In this document: piece after piece, positions 16,398-23,660 of the stretch | Position numbering within the stretch: the first letter of the stretch is position 1 | Layout: every line of letters begins with the position of its first letter | DNA from: a virus | Reading direction: 5' to 3' (one strand) | IMG/VR virus record: IMGVR_UViG_3300050821_017459 | Span: 1 to 46,071 of that record | Length of the DNA: 46,071 bases | Position numbers and translations under genes: made by a program | The notes under the pieces: model-generated | Told to the model about the DNA's origin: nothing | Seen by the model: only the letters and a program-made list of their open reading frames with translations | Databases searched by the model: none

Positions 16398-18872
16398 TCA
16401 CGCCTCAATCCAGTGAATCTTCGGCAGGTCCAAGCCCTGCTCCACAAGGCCCTGAATGAGCCACACCAGTGCGTCACAATTGTGAACGAGGATGCCGTTA
16501 GCGAAGAACTCGTGTGCGTCCTCAACCAGGAGGTTGTAGACGGGGACGACATTTGGTCTTGCCGAATCCCTGTCGTCTCGCGTGTTCACGATGCCATTCT
16601 CTTCCGGCTGGAGATTTGTGCCATGCGGGAGCCGCTGCTTGCGCTGCCCTGATTGCACGGCGAGACATCCTGATTCGCTCTGGTTCCCGCATGTGGTCGG
16701 ACATGTGCACTCGCTCGTCCTTTGCATTGAGGTTGGACAAGTCGTTATTGAGCGAGTTGCCGTCTTTGTGGTGAACATCGGTAAACCTGTCGGTTGGACC
16801 GTGGTGGTCAATCCATAGTTGCCGATGAAGCGACATCGGCTTTGTTTGCGCCCCACCGTGATACCAGTAATAGACCCGATTAGCGCGGCGCTCCGATTGA
16901 GGATTGCGGTGATATACGTTTTCGTTGTAGATGACGTGCGTCGGAGGATGCCGCCAATCCACGTCCTCGTATCGAACTGCGATGTCATCCCACCTGCGCC
17001 GATGGGCTTTTCTGATGCTTGCCCCCAGCTTTCTGCGTGATGCTTCATTGAGCTGGTTTCCCTTAAATCGTTGGCCGAGGTTTCGGACGTTCTTGACTGC
17101 GCAACAATGGCGCGAGCAGTAGCGGTTATCAGTTGGGCGATCCGGGCGCGGATATCTCGTGAATGCCTTGCTACAGGTTTCACATTGGAAGCTGCGCATG
17201 CCCGGATACTTCCTCGGTTCCATGAGTACACCATATCGTTCTGCTCCAAAACGTCAAGCCGCTTTATCCCCAGCATAGTAATGACGGGATGATCCGGGGT
17301 TCCAGTCAATCCGAAGCGGGTAATCACCTCGCGTTCGCCTGTCTGCCCAGCCCAAAGGACGCGCTTATAGCCTTGGCGAGTCATGACAAAATCGCCCGCT
17401 AAAACGTCACGCAGATTTATCTCGCCGCGCTTGGTAAGAACTTTGGTATCGCCGGCCAGACAGAGGTCGTCGTGCGATTCAACGCCGAGGTTGAAGAGCT
17501 GGCCAAGGAGCTGTTCGCATCCGGCGCGGGGAAACATGACCGTGCCGTTCTTGATGTACGGCGCAACAACCTGAAGCCGTGAGCGCTTGTCCGTCGTCGG
17601 CTTCATCGGCACCACGGGAAGCATGGCGCGCTCCATCTCCTGCACGGCCGCCTTCTGGTAGCCGATGTCCTCCACGAAAAAGATGTTCGCACCGCCGCGC
17701 TCGCCGGGGATGCCGCGGACGTGCTTCATCGTCTCGTGAAAATTGACATGCTCGTTGTACGGATTCGCGCGGACGTAGATTTTCGGCGTGTCGTCCACGT
17801 AGTACACGTCGCCGGAAACGATGGCGGTATAGTCCGCGCTCTCCTTCTCGGATATCGCAAGGTCAACGCCGTGGCCCTTGAGCGATGCGAGGATCGGAAT
17901 CCTGACCTTCTCCCCCTTGTCGTTGGTCGTCTCGTTCATCGGCGGGATCTCGTCGTAGTAATGAATGTCCTCCGGCGTGATGATCTGGCCTTCCTCGGCC
18001 ACGATCTTGAGGAGCATCTCCCGCTGCCACGCAACCGGCCCCATGTCGCGTTCCTTGTCCTTGAGCGACTGCTCCGTGGGATACATCGCCGGCCATGTGC
18101 ACACGCCGTTCTTGTCGATCAGCGGGAATTCAAGGCATTTGAAGCCGGTGCCGGGCGCACGGAGCCTTGAAAGCAGCGCGTCCATGTGGAGCAGGTTGCC
18201 GATGACGACCAGCTTGCCCTTGCGCGCGTCCATGCCCGGCATGATTTCGGATTTCAACCAGCGGTCGGTCTTGTCGCGGTTTTCCTTCGTGCGTACCCAT
18301 TCGCCATCCTCCGGGTCGTCAACCACGATGAGCCGCGGTCGGTGCTGTAGATGGCGGAGGCCGCGCACCTTCTGGCCGCGAGATCGGGCGAGGATTCGGA
18401 CACCGTTCGATAAAACGATGTTCTGCTTCTGCCATTCCTCACCCTCGCCCTGGAGTTCGATGACGTTGCCCCGGATCTCACCGTAATCCTGCTTAATGAG
18501 GTCGTTGGTTTCGAGTTCGTGCTTGATCGAGCTGATGTTCAGCGTCGCTTGGCGGCTGGAATCTGCGACAAGGATTATGAAGGGATATCTTTCGGGATAT
18601 TCGAGGGCGGCCCACAGGGGAAGGGCAAGGCTGCCGAAGGTTGATTTGCCGGAACCCCGGAAGCCAAGTATTAGAACGCGCTTCTCGTCTTCGCGTTCGA
18701 GGGCGCGGAGCAATTCAGGGTGGAAAGTCGCGGGCGGATCGGTGAAATAGCCGGTGAGGTAAACCAGCGAAAAGCCAAGCAGGGACTTCCTGCTCTCCTT
18801 GCGCGCGTCGTAGCTTTCGAAAAGCGCGTCAATCTGCCTATGGACTTGTAGCTGGCTTGGCTGGTTCTCCAT
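16398..18872 (-). CDS. terL: Terminase large subunit interrupted by an intein
   Basis: The ATPase domain has Walker A GFRGSGKST (residues about 70-78) and Walker B LIVVDDPED (181-189). The RNase H-like nuclease has GVDLAISEKESADYTA (Asp337) and the conserved HDD (467-469). An intein occupies residues 471-798, splitting the nuclease motif HDDL/CDAL; the spliced protein would be 496 residues. The C-terminus KIHWIEA is also found as a remnant at 42368. It overlaps the small-subunit candidate gene by 35 nt. The frame stays open through a nested HNH gene read in another frame (see 16522-17223). Confidence 0.88.
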   Translation of the reverse strand: MENQPSQLQVHRQIDALFESYDARKESRKSLLGFSLVYLTGYFTDPPATFHPELLRALEREDEKRVLILGFRGSGKSTFGSLALPLWAALEYPERYPFIILVADSSRQATLNISSIKHELETNDLIKQDYGEIRGNVIELQGEGEEWQKQNIVLSNGVRILARSRGQKVRGLRHLQHRPRLIVVDDPEDGEWVRTKENRDKTDRWLKSEIMPGMDARKGKLVVIGNLLHMDALLSRLRAPGTGFKCLEFPLIDKNGVCTWPAMYPTEQSLKDKERDMGPVAWQREMLLKIVAEEGQIITPEDIHYYDEIPPMNETTNDKGEKVRIPILASLKGHGVDLAISEKESADYTAIVSGDVYYVDDTPKIYVRANPYNEHVNFHETMKHVRGIPGERGGANIFFVEDIGYQKAAVQEMERAMLPVVPMKPTTDKRSRLQVVAPYIKNGTVMFPRAGCEQLLGQLFNLGVESHDDLCLAGDTKVLTKRGEINLRDVLAGDFVMTRQGYKRVLWAGQTGEREVITRFGLTGTPDHPVITMLGIKRLDVLEQNDMVYSWNRGSIRACAASNVKPVARHSRDIRARIAQLITATARAIVAQSRTSETSANDLRETSSMKHHAESWGQASEKPIGAGGMTSQFDTRTWIGGILRRTSSTTKTYITAILNRSAALIGSITGITVGRKQSRCRFIGNYGLTTTVQPTGLPMFTTKTATRSITTCPTSMQRTSECTCPTTCGNQSESGCLAVQSGQRKQRLPHGTNLQPEENGIVNTRDDRDSARPNVVPVYNLLVEDAHEFFANGILVHNCDALVWLIQGLVEQGLDLPKIHWIEA
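16479..17462 (-). mobile_element. Intein in terL with an out-of-frame HNH gene inside
   Basis: The intein starts with Cys471 (CLAGDTKVLTKRGEINLRDV, block A), has block B TGTPDHPVITM, and ends VYNLLVEDAHEFF...GILVHN at Asn798 with Cys799 following, so all canonical splicing residues are present (Cys1, TxxH, HN/C). N-terminal splicing sequence is recognisable to about residue 550 and C-terminal sequence from about 774. Between them, about 225 codons are low-complexity Thr/Ser/Arg-rich filler, because the DNA there encodes an HNH endonuclease in another frame. Confidence 0.88.
16522..17223 (-). CDS. HNH homing endonuclease nested out of frame in the terL intein
   Basis: This 233-residue frame begins MEPRKYPGMRSFQCETCSKA, with Cys pairs (CETC and CSRHC) forming a zinc finger. 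It has a helix ASRRKLGASIRKAHRRRW like modular DNA-binding repeats of homing enzymes. The HNH core is SLHRQLWIDHHGPTDRF followed by DVHHKDGNSLNNDLSNL. The frame is shifted by 2 nt relative to the intein and ends inside intein block F. It may be translated from its own ATG at 17223, or reached by frameshifting. The family assignment is clear; the mode of expression is unknown. Confidence 0.8.
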   Translation of the reverse strand: MEPRKYPGMRSFQCETCSKAFTRYPRPDRPTDNRYCSRHCCAVKNVRNLGQRFKGNQLNEASRRKLGASIRKAHRRRWDDIAVRYEDVDWRHPPTHVIYNENVYHRNPQSERRANRVYYWYHGGAQTKPMSLHRQLWIDHHGPTDRFTDVHHKDGNSLNNDLSNLNAKDERVHMSDHMREPERIRMSRRAIRAAQAAAPAWHKSPAGREWHREHARRQGFGKTKCRPRLQPPG

Positions 18873-19359
18873 CCTCCTTTGGGGCGGCTAACAGTCCCCA
18901 GTTGCCGAACACTTCCCGTATCGTCTTCTTCTTTTCCTCTGGTAACGGCGCGTTGCGTATCGTGGTTTCCAGAGTGCCGAGCTTGCGTTCGAATATGCCC
19001 GCGTCGAAGAGCTTCTCGAACACATCGTTGTGCGCCACGCGGATCTCGCGGAGGGCGGAGAGAACCTCGTTACGCTCGGCCATGGGGTCGTTCACGATCT
19101 CCCATGCCTTGCGGACAATCTCCGTCATCACGTCCTGAAATGATGCAAGTGCGGTGGTGAGCGTCACGGTGTCAAGTCGCTTCGTGCGCTCGGCATAGAT
19201 GGAATTCAAAAGTGAGGCGAGGTACTGGCGATCAAGGTCAAGGCCGTCAGCTTTGAGCCGTTCCTGCAAAGCGCGTTGCGTGATCTGATGGTCTTGGGCG
19301 AGGATGCTACGGATGCGCGCCTTGTAATACTGCTTGTTCTCCTGTGAAATGCGCGGCAT
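18838..19359 (-). CDS. terS: Putative terminase small subunit
   Basis: From ATG at 19359 the product is 173 residues (MPRISQENKQYYKARIRSIL...). Residues about 20-60 (DHQITQRALQERLKADGLDL, then DRQYLASLLNSIY) look like a DNA-binding helix-turn-helix. The middle is a helical oligomerisation-like region. It lies directly upstream of terL and overlaps it by 35 nt. An in-frame ATG at 19440 would add 27 residues of unrelated character, so I prefer 19359; neither has a good Shine-Dalgarno sequence. Function is inferred mainly from context. Confidence 0.55.
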   Translation of the reverse strand: MPRISQENKQYYKARIRSILAQDHQITQRALQERLKADGLDLDRQYLASLLNSIYAERTKRLDTVTLTTALASFQDVMTEIVRKAWEIVNDPMAERNEVLSALREIRVAHNDVFEKLFDAGIFERKLGTLETTIRNAPLPEEKKKTIREVFGNWGLLAAPKEDGEPAKPATSP

Positions 19360-19466
19360 GAAAATGAGAGGATTGGCGGGTTTGAAATAACTGTACAGCT
19401 TTATGTCCCTCGTGGGAAGAGCGAGGGCGTATTTTGTCAATGCGACTATGATAATCTGTTGGGCCT

Positions 19467-20027
19467 ATGGGTTCGCACAAGCTTGAATTCATTCTCCACC
19501 TCATCGAAGTCCTTGCCGCTATAGTGATAGCGACATTTACGGTTCTGATATTCTTGCTACCAACTGGAAGCAAATTTCCACAGTGGACTTGGATAGTCCT
19601 GGGAGTCGCGGCATTCGTGGTGTTCGGAATCGGAGCGCGAGTATTATTTCAAATGTTGCGACCGATGACTCTTATTAGATCGTACGTCGAGCCGCTTGAT
19701 GCAAACCTCGATTTCAGCCCAAAGTTTCGGGTCGAACTACGCAATGACTCCGGCCACTGCCTGGACGTCACAACATCGAAGTGGATAGAGGGCCAACCGT
19801 TAGTCCATAACATGCCGCATAAAACATGGCAGGTATTCCGGGATGGGACATGGACTCCATCTCCCGTGGGAGAGATGTCAATTCACGTTCACCCAGGTGA
19901 ATTGGTGCGAACGTGGATGCAATTCAAAGGAATGAATCAGAACCAGGTAGAAAATGCTAGGACAAACAAATGGCTGGGGAGGCTCGAAGTTTCGGCTAGT
20001 GGAAAGCGTTTCAAGCTAAAGCTTTGA
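19467..20027 (+). CDS. Plus-strand two-helix membrane protein (moron)
   Basis: This 186-residue protein has transmembrane segments at about 11-31 (VLAAIVIATFTVLIFLLP) and 41-61 (WTWIVLGVAAFVVFGIGARV), then a soluble domain of about 120 residues. A -10-like TATGATAAT at 19447-19455 ends 11 nt before the ATG, without a Shine-Dalgarno sequence. It reads away from the terminase genes and is followed by another plus-strand gene. An inner-membrane exclusion or sensing function is possible but unproven. Confidence 0.55.
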   Translation: MGSHKLEFILHLIEVLAAIVIATFTVLIFLLPTGSKFPQWTWIVLGVAAFVVFGIGARVLFQMLRPMTLIRSYVEPLDANLDFSPKFRVELRNDSGHCLDVTTSKWIEGQPLVHNMPHKTWQVFRDGTWTPSPVGEMSIHVHPGELVRTWMQFKGMNQNQVENARTNKWLGRLEVSASGKRFKLKL

Positions 20028-20053
20028 TAGTGTTGAAAGGTTGGCGGTTAAAT

Positions 20054-20380
20054 ATGACACTGGAAACGTGGGGTGGCGGGGGCGAGACGTTCAAGTACGA
20101 CGGATCGGTCGCCACTGGCACGACCATCCATTACGGCGAAAACTTCCGCTGGAAGGCGGTGATAGGTGCGTCAGACTATGCGCGCCTGTTACGACAATTC
20201 TCCGGCAAGGAGGTCGCGATCGGGACTTCCAAATCCACGCCGCCGCCGGGCAGTGTCGGCGAATGGATGAAGGCAAACGTCAACAAATCTGGTCTGATGT
20301 CCTACGTCGGCGCGATACTTGTGAAAGAAAAGTACGCAGTGAAGCCACGTGCGGGGCGGATACAGTTCCGCGCGGTCTAG
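20054..20380 (+). CDS. Small plus-strand protein following the membrane protein
   Basis: From ATG at 20054 the product is 108 residues (MTLETWGGGGETFKYDGSVA...). A TTG at 20024, overlapping the upstream stop, could add 10 residues. The segment ASDYARLLRQFSGKEVAIGT followed by GSVGEWMKANVNKSGLMSY resembles a small folded domain of unknown family. It probably shares a transcript with 19467-20027. Its stop overlaps the stop of the convergent gene at 20377. Confidence 0.5.
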   Translation: MTLETWGGGGETFKYDGSVATGTTIHYGENFRWKAVIGASDYARLLRQFSGKEVAIGTSKSTPPPGSVGEWMKANVNKSGLMSYVGAILVKEKYAVKPRAGRIQFRAV

Positions 20381-20583
20381 ACTTCGCCGGGCTCAAGGAA
20401 CTCATCCACTTCATCGCTGAATTGCATCGGCACGCCCGATACCGGGCAGAACATATTACCGACGGGCGGATGTTCCAGCTTCAGGCCCAATGACTCCAAC
20501 GTAGCCCTGTCCACCAGCTTTGCATTATGGGTCTTGCACATCGGAACGCCGTCGAGCTTGTATCCTTCGCACATCGAGGGCAT
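20377..20583 (-). CDS. Small Cys-containing phage protein
   Basis: This 68-residue frame has CEGYKLDGVPMCKTHNAKLV near its start and FCPVSGVPMQF later, giving C...C...H and a third Cys that could bind a metal. It is the last gene of the minus-strand accessory run and meets a plus-strand gene tail to tail. Function unknown. Confidence 0.45.
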   Translation of the reverse strand: MPSMCEGYKLDGVPMCKTHNAKLVDRATLESLGLKLEHPPVGNMFCPVSGVPMQFSDEVDEFLEPGEV

Positions 20584-20625
20584 GACACCTCCACTTGAAA
20601 AGATGGTAGCAAATCTTGATCTCTC

Positions 20626-20820
20626 TCATTGTCTTTGTAATTGCTTAATGAGGTCTACGACCTCTTTCAGGTCCTCGAAGTCTCCCACCACTTCGATCCG
20701 CGCCTTCATCTTCTTGATATCGGGAATCTGGAGCGGCGTCTCGCCTGATTCATGTAAAGCCTTCTCCAGTTCCTTCTGGCTGACGGCGGGGCCGAATTTG
20801 ATGGTGTAGCGGTCGATCAT
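20626..20820 (-). CDS. Small acidic/helical phage protein
   Basis: A 64-residue product, MIDRYTIKFGPAVSQKELEK..., with an alternating beta-alpha pattern (KARIEVVGDFEDLKEVVDLI). The leader AACAATCAACCGCCAAATCAC before the ATG is the G-poor, CAA-rich type shared with other minus-strand phage genes. Function unknown. Confidence 0.5.
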   Translation of the reverse strand: MIDRYTIKFGPAVSQKELEKALHESGETPLQIPDIKKMKARIEVVGDFEDLKEVVDLIKQLQRQ

Positions 20821-20893
20821 GTGATTTGGCGGTTGATTGTTTTTAGCCGATGAAACGAATCCCGCCGGGCGGGGCTAGTGTGGCATCGCCCAT

Positions 20894-21049
20894 TTGACGG
20901 CAATTGGGCTACGGCACTCACATAGTGGGTGAAATGCCCCACTGAAACCCGATATGGCCCCCAGGGCTTCATCAGGTAAAGGGACTGATGTAGGATTCTC
21001 CTACACTTCGAGGTTGGTACACCTATTGCATTGCTTCCTGTGTAGGAGG
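20894..21049 (+). promoter_or_regulatory. Divergent intergenic region with palindrome and hairpin
   Basis: The gap between 20820 (minus) and the plus-strand small genes holds a hairpin AGTGGG/CCCACT (20924-20943) and a perfect 7-bp-arm palindrome TGTAGGATTCTCCTACA (20989-21005). The half-site TGTAGGA recurs at 21041, where it runs into the Shine-Dalgarno-like AGGAGG (21044-21049). A repressor binding TGTAGGA sites to control the downstream small genes is an attractive guess. No confident promoter was found. Confidence 0.35.
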
Positions 21050-21056
21050 AAGGAAA

Positions 21057-21260
21057 ATTTCACTCAATGAGACCCATGCACGTCTGCGTCGCCAGGTGCA
21101 AACAACCCATATCCGTTTGATGAAAACCATCGGGACGGGGAAAAGTGAGGCTGAAATTGCTGAGGTCGCTGGGCACTACATGGATGCGCTTGAGAAATAT
21201 CGCGTGGCTCTCCTGGCAGGGATATTCGAAACGCCGACAACAAGAGAACTTGTGGCCTGA
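21057..21260 (+). CDS. Small helical protein, possible AUU start
   Basis: The frame has protein-like helical sequence well upstream of its first ATG (21120): LNETHARLRRQVQTTHIRLM, then KTIGTGKSEAEIAEVAGHYM. AGGAGG at 21044-21049 is 7 nt from an in-frame ATT at 21057, the best-spaced start; no in-frame ATG, GTG or TTG fits that ribosome site (a GTG at 21093 is 43 nt away). From ATT the product is 67 residues, from ATG 46. It is followed after 7 nt by a second small gene. Function unknown. Confidence 0.4.
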   Translation: MSLNETHARLRRQVQTTHIRLMKTIGTGKSEAEIAEVAGHYMDALEKYRVALLAGIFETPTTRELVA

Positions 21261-21267
21261 GGCGATT

Positions 21268-21456
21268 ATGAGGCCGACCGCATTAGAAGAGGTGCCGATT
21301 GCCGAGCGCCAGGTGCACGAACTGGATCACGCGAAACATCGCTGGCTGGAGAAGAAGGCGCAATTGGTCGAAGCGTTACGTCGCTGTAATTCATGTACGA
21401 GTCGCTGCGATGGGATTGATCGCTGTCGGCATCGCAGTTCCACGTCTGAAGGATGA
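21268..21456 (+). CDS. Small charged helical protein
   Basis: From ATG at 21268 the product is 62 residues. The first 42 (ALEEVPIAERQVHELDHAKH, then RWLEKKAQLVEALRRCNSC) form a strongly charged helix; the C-terminus is less protein-like. GAGG lies 6 nt before the ATG, and the gene follows the previous small gene after 7 nt. Function unknown; the 3' end could be degraded. Confidence 0.4.
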   Translation: MRPTALEEVPIAERQVHELDHAKHRWLEKKAQLVEALRRCNSCTSRCDGIDRCRHRSSTSEG

Positions 21457-21600
21457 GTTAAAATATCGGACCGGGAAGCCCCTTTGCCCGACGGATGGGG
21501 CGGTCGCGCAGGTGGGAGTGAAATTGCCGCCTAGGACGGCTTCCGTCAATTTGTCCCTGCCACGCCATTGCTGGTGCGCGTTCCCGGCCACTCTGATTCG

Positions 21601-21849
21601 CTATTCAGAATCCTTGTCCGTCTCTTCTTCCTGCGAACTATCTTTTGGCGCTACATCTTCGGATGCCGCTGCCGTTTCCGCCTCCGTGGCTTTCTCGGCG
21701 CTCTCCGGCGAGGCTGCTTCTTCGGCGGGCGCTGCCGTCGATTCCTCCGGCGCTGCTTCCGTCGCTACGACGTCCTGCACCTTCGGCTGCTCGGCGACCT
21801 GGCCTTTCTCTGACATCCCTCCATTGGGACTCGCAATGAAATCTGCCAT
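21601..21849 (-). CDS. Acidic low-complexity protein
   Basis: From ATG at 21849 the product is 82 residues, MADFIASPNGGMSEKGQVAE..., continuing as an Ala/Glu/Ser/Thr-rich acidic tail ending QEEETDKDSE. Such tails are intrinsically disordered. An upstream ATG at 21942 would overlap the preceding gene by 83 nt, so the shorter form is preferred. Function unknown. Confidence 0.45.
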   Translation of the reverse strand: MADFIASPNGGMSEKGQVAEQPKVQDVVATEAAPEESTAAPAEEAASPESAEKATEAETAAASEDVAPKDSSQEEETDKDSE

Positions 21850-21859
21850 GATGTGAAAA

Positions 21860-22063
21860 TTATTTTTGTTTCCGGCCGCGCCGACCTGTACGCGCCGTTT
21901 CTGGTGGTATCGGAATTCGGGGAATGGGATACGGCATCTCAATCCAACGGTCGCCTGCTTCTCGGTGCGGCGCGTACGTGAAGACTCTGCCGTTGTCGTA
22001 GAGCACGCTTATTGGCACTCCATTTAGGAAACCTAACTGAATGATCTTTGGTTCCTTTTCCAT
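21860..22063 (-). CDS. Small phage protein, function unknown
   Basis: A 67-residue product. IIQLGFLNGVPISVLYDNGR followed by VFTYAPHREAGDRWIEMPYP reads as a small beta-hairpin domain, and the C-terminus TARTGRRGRKQK is basic. It lies between same-strand genes with gaps of 10-12 nt. Confidence 0.5.
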   Translation of the reverse strand: MEKEPKIIQLGFLNGVPISVLYDNGRVFTYAPHREAGDRWIEMPYPIPRIPIPPETARTGRRGRKQK

Positions 22064-22074
22064 TGGCGTAACGA

Positions 22075-22584
22075 TTACAGTTTCCTCAACAGCTCCGCGA
22101 ACTCGCGCGACTGCTGCGCCTGTTTGCGGAACATCGCGGCGGTGTCCTCGTGGCCTTTAATCTGCTCCTCCAGTTCCTTCGCCTTCGCGCGGTTGGCATC
22201 TGCCATCTGTACGGCCTCTTTGCGCTCCTTTTCTGACTCGTATTTTTGCTGGCCGGTCATCTCGGATCGCTTGATGAACTTCTTTGGAGCATTGCAGGTG
22301 TGGCAAAGGGCGACTTGCCCAGTAGTGTCTACGGCAGTATGGCCAGAATTTTCCTCCTCATGCCCGTTGTCGCAAAGCCAAAATCCCTTCTCCTGCAACT
22401 CGTCCACGCGCTTGATGCTGGCATCGATCGCGTCCGCCTGGGCGATGTGGCTCTGCATTGCTCGGCGTTTCTCGTTGGCATGGTACTCTGATGCCGATGC
22501 GTTCAAGTCCTTCATAGCCGCGTCCTGCTCCTCGCGAAAACTGTAGGTCACTTTCGTCCATCGCTTCGCAATAAATCTCAGCAT
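22075..22584 (-). CDS. Coiled-coil protein with a central Cys/His cluster
   Basis: From ATG at 22584 the product is 169 residues. Two long charged helices (AAMKDLNASASEYHANEKRR and ANRAKAKELEEQIKGHEDTA) flank FWLCDNGHEEE...VALCHTCNAPKKF, which could bind one zinc. It overlaps the 3' end of the HNH gene by 7 nt. The leader ACAACATCAACTAACATG is of the CAA-rich, Shine-Dalgarno-less type. Function unknown. Confidence 0.5.
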   Translation of the reverse strand: MLRFIAKRWTKVTYSFREEQDAAMKDLNASASEYHANEKRRAMQSHIAQADAIDASIKRVDELQEKGFWLCDNGHEEENSGHTAVDTTGQVALCHTCNAPKKFIKRSEMTGQQKYESEKERKEAVQMADANRAKAKELEEQIKGHEDTAAMFRKQAQQSREFAELLRKL

Positions 22585-23396
22585 GTTAGTTGATGTTGTT
22601 TTTTGTATTGATGAATCTTGTGTCCATAGGTTGGCGTATCTCGATGACACTCATGACAGAGAGTTCTTCCGTTCTCTACCATAAACCTGAGGCGAGGAAA
22701 TAGCGAGAATGGGTAAATGTGATCTGCTTCGATGTTTCCACCTTTCTGACCACAGCCCAAACAGCGATAATCGTCTCTCTTGAATACAGCCTGTCGCCAA
22801 AGTTTGTACTCAATCGAATTCTTGATGGCTGCATTGACCGATGAGATGCCCCCCATCCAGAAGTGACTATTTGCGCCCCGGAAAGCCTTTGAGATGTTCA
22901 AGCGGTGCTCGATCGTCTTGGGCTTACCAAGCATCGCTAGCCGCCGTCGCATTCTGCCGGCCTCATCAACCGTTTGTCCCTTGTGGGCGATGCTCATGCG
23001 CAAGCGGAGTTCCGGCGTATATTCTACTGTCTTGCGATTGGGATTTCGGACATAAGGGCGGTGCTTCTTGCCCGTCATGGCCATTGATAATTTGAGCCTA
23101 TGTTCGGCTGAGAGGGGTGGAAGGGTCTTTCCTTTATTCCACGGAATTCTCCCCTTATGAGCTTCGCTCAATTTCCGGCGCATGGCCTCGCTGACGGGGC
23201 GGCCGAACATCCACGGCGTCGGCAAACCTCGATGTGCTTCACTCATCTTGCGCCGCATGGCTTCGGACCAATGTTTTCCCTTGAGCCACGAGGATCGACG
23301 GTGTGCGCTCTCGCTCATGCGCCGCAACGCTTCGGGAGAATAGATGCCCCTTTTTCCCTTGTTCCACGGAATGGCTTTGGCCGGAGCCGAAATCAT
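22578..23396 (-). CDS. HNH homing endonuclease with NUMOD3-type repeats
   Basis: The 272-residue product has several copies of the NUMOD3 DNA-binding motif: SPEALRRMSESAHRR, SEAMRRKMSEAHRG, SEAMRRKLSEAHKG, SAEHRLKLSMAMTGK and TPELRLRMSIAHKG. The HNH core follows near the C-terminus (CLGCGQKGGNIEADHIYPFS, then NGRTLCHECHRDT). This is the layout of free-standing homing endonucleases found in phages. It overlaps the upstream gene by 4 nt (ATGA) and the downstream one by 7 nt, so it is embedded in the operon. Confidence 0.85.
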   Translation of the reverse strand: MISAPAKAIPWNKGKRGIYSPEALRRMSESAHRRSSWLKGKHWSEAMRRKMSEAHRGLPTPWMFGRPVSEAMRRKLSEAHKGRIPWNKGKTLPPLSAEHRLKLSMAMTGKKHRPYVRNPNRKTVEYTPELRLRMSIAHKGQTVDEAGRMRRRLAMLGKPKTIEHRLNISKAFRGANSHFWMGGISSVNAAIKNSIEYKLWRQAVFKRDDYRCLGCGQKGGNIEADHIYPFSLFPRLRFMVENGRTLCHECHRDTPTYGHKIHQYKKQHQLTC

Positions 23397-23584
23397 GCTT
23401 CTATTGATGTTTTTGGTTTTTCCTGACCTTTTTGTTTGTGCAGTTCCGCTATCGCTGACCGAAGCTCGGCAATCAGCTTCCTCACCGCCTTCTCCGGCGA
23501 GTCCGCCCGAACCACGAACTTCTGCTTGGGCAGGGCCTCGCAGGTGATGTGGTATTCGGTGACCTGTTTCGGTTCGGCGATCAT
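23393..23584 (-). CDS. Small lysine-rich phage protein
   Basis: From ATG at 23584 the product is 63 residues, MIAEPKQVTEYHITCEALPK..., followed by SPEKAVRKLIAELRSAIAEL. It reads as a beta-hairpin plus helix. A longer frame from 23713 would run through the promoter and first codons of the divergent Abi-alpha-like gene, so the short start is preferred. It overlaps the HNH gene by 4 nt. Function unknown. Confidence 0.45.
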   Translation of the reverse strand: MIAEPKQVTEYHITCEALPKQKFVVRADSPEKAVRKLIAELRSAIAELHKQKGQEKPKTSIEA

Positions 23585-23660
23585 GTTGATTTTAATGCTA
23601 CTGTTTTCGGAGAAAATATCAATGTACCGCTGGTGGATAAAACTGATAGAATCGCTGGTC

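Noticed and set aside
16522-17223. Nested HNH as a sequencing artefact (two indels)
   Set aside because: Two compensating errors would not explain why the intein frame lacks stops through about 225 codons; kept as a real overlap pending read checks.
21391-21591. 66-codon minus-strand frame
   Set aside because: Weak GTG start, no protein-like pattern, and it overlaps the plus-strand small gene at 21268-21456.
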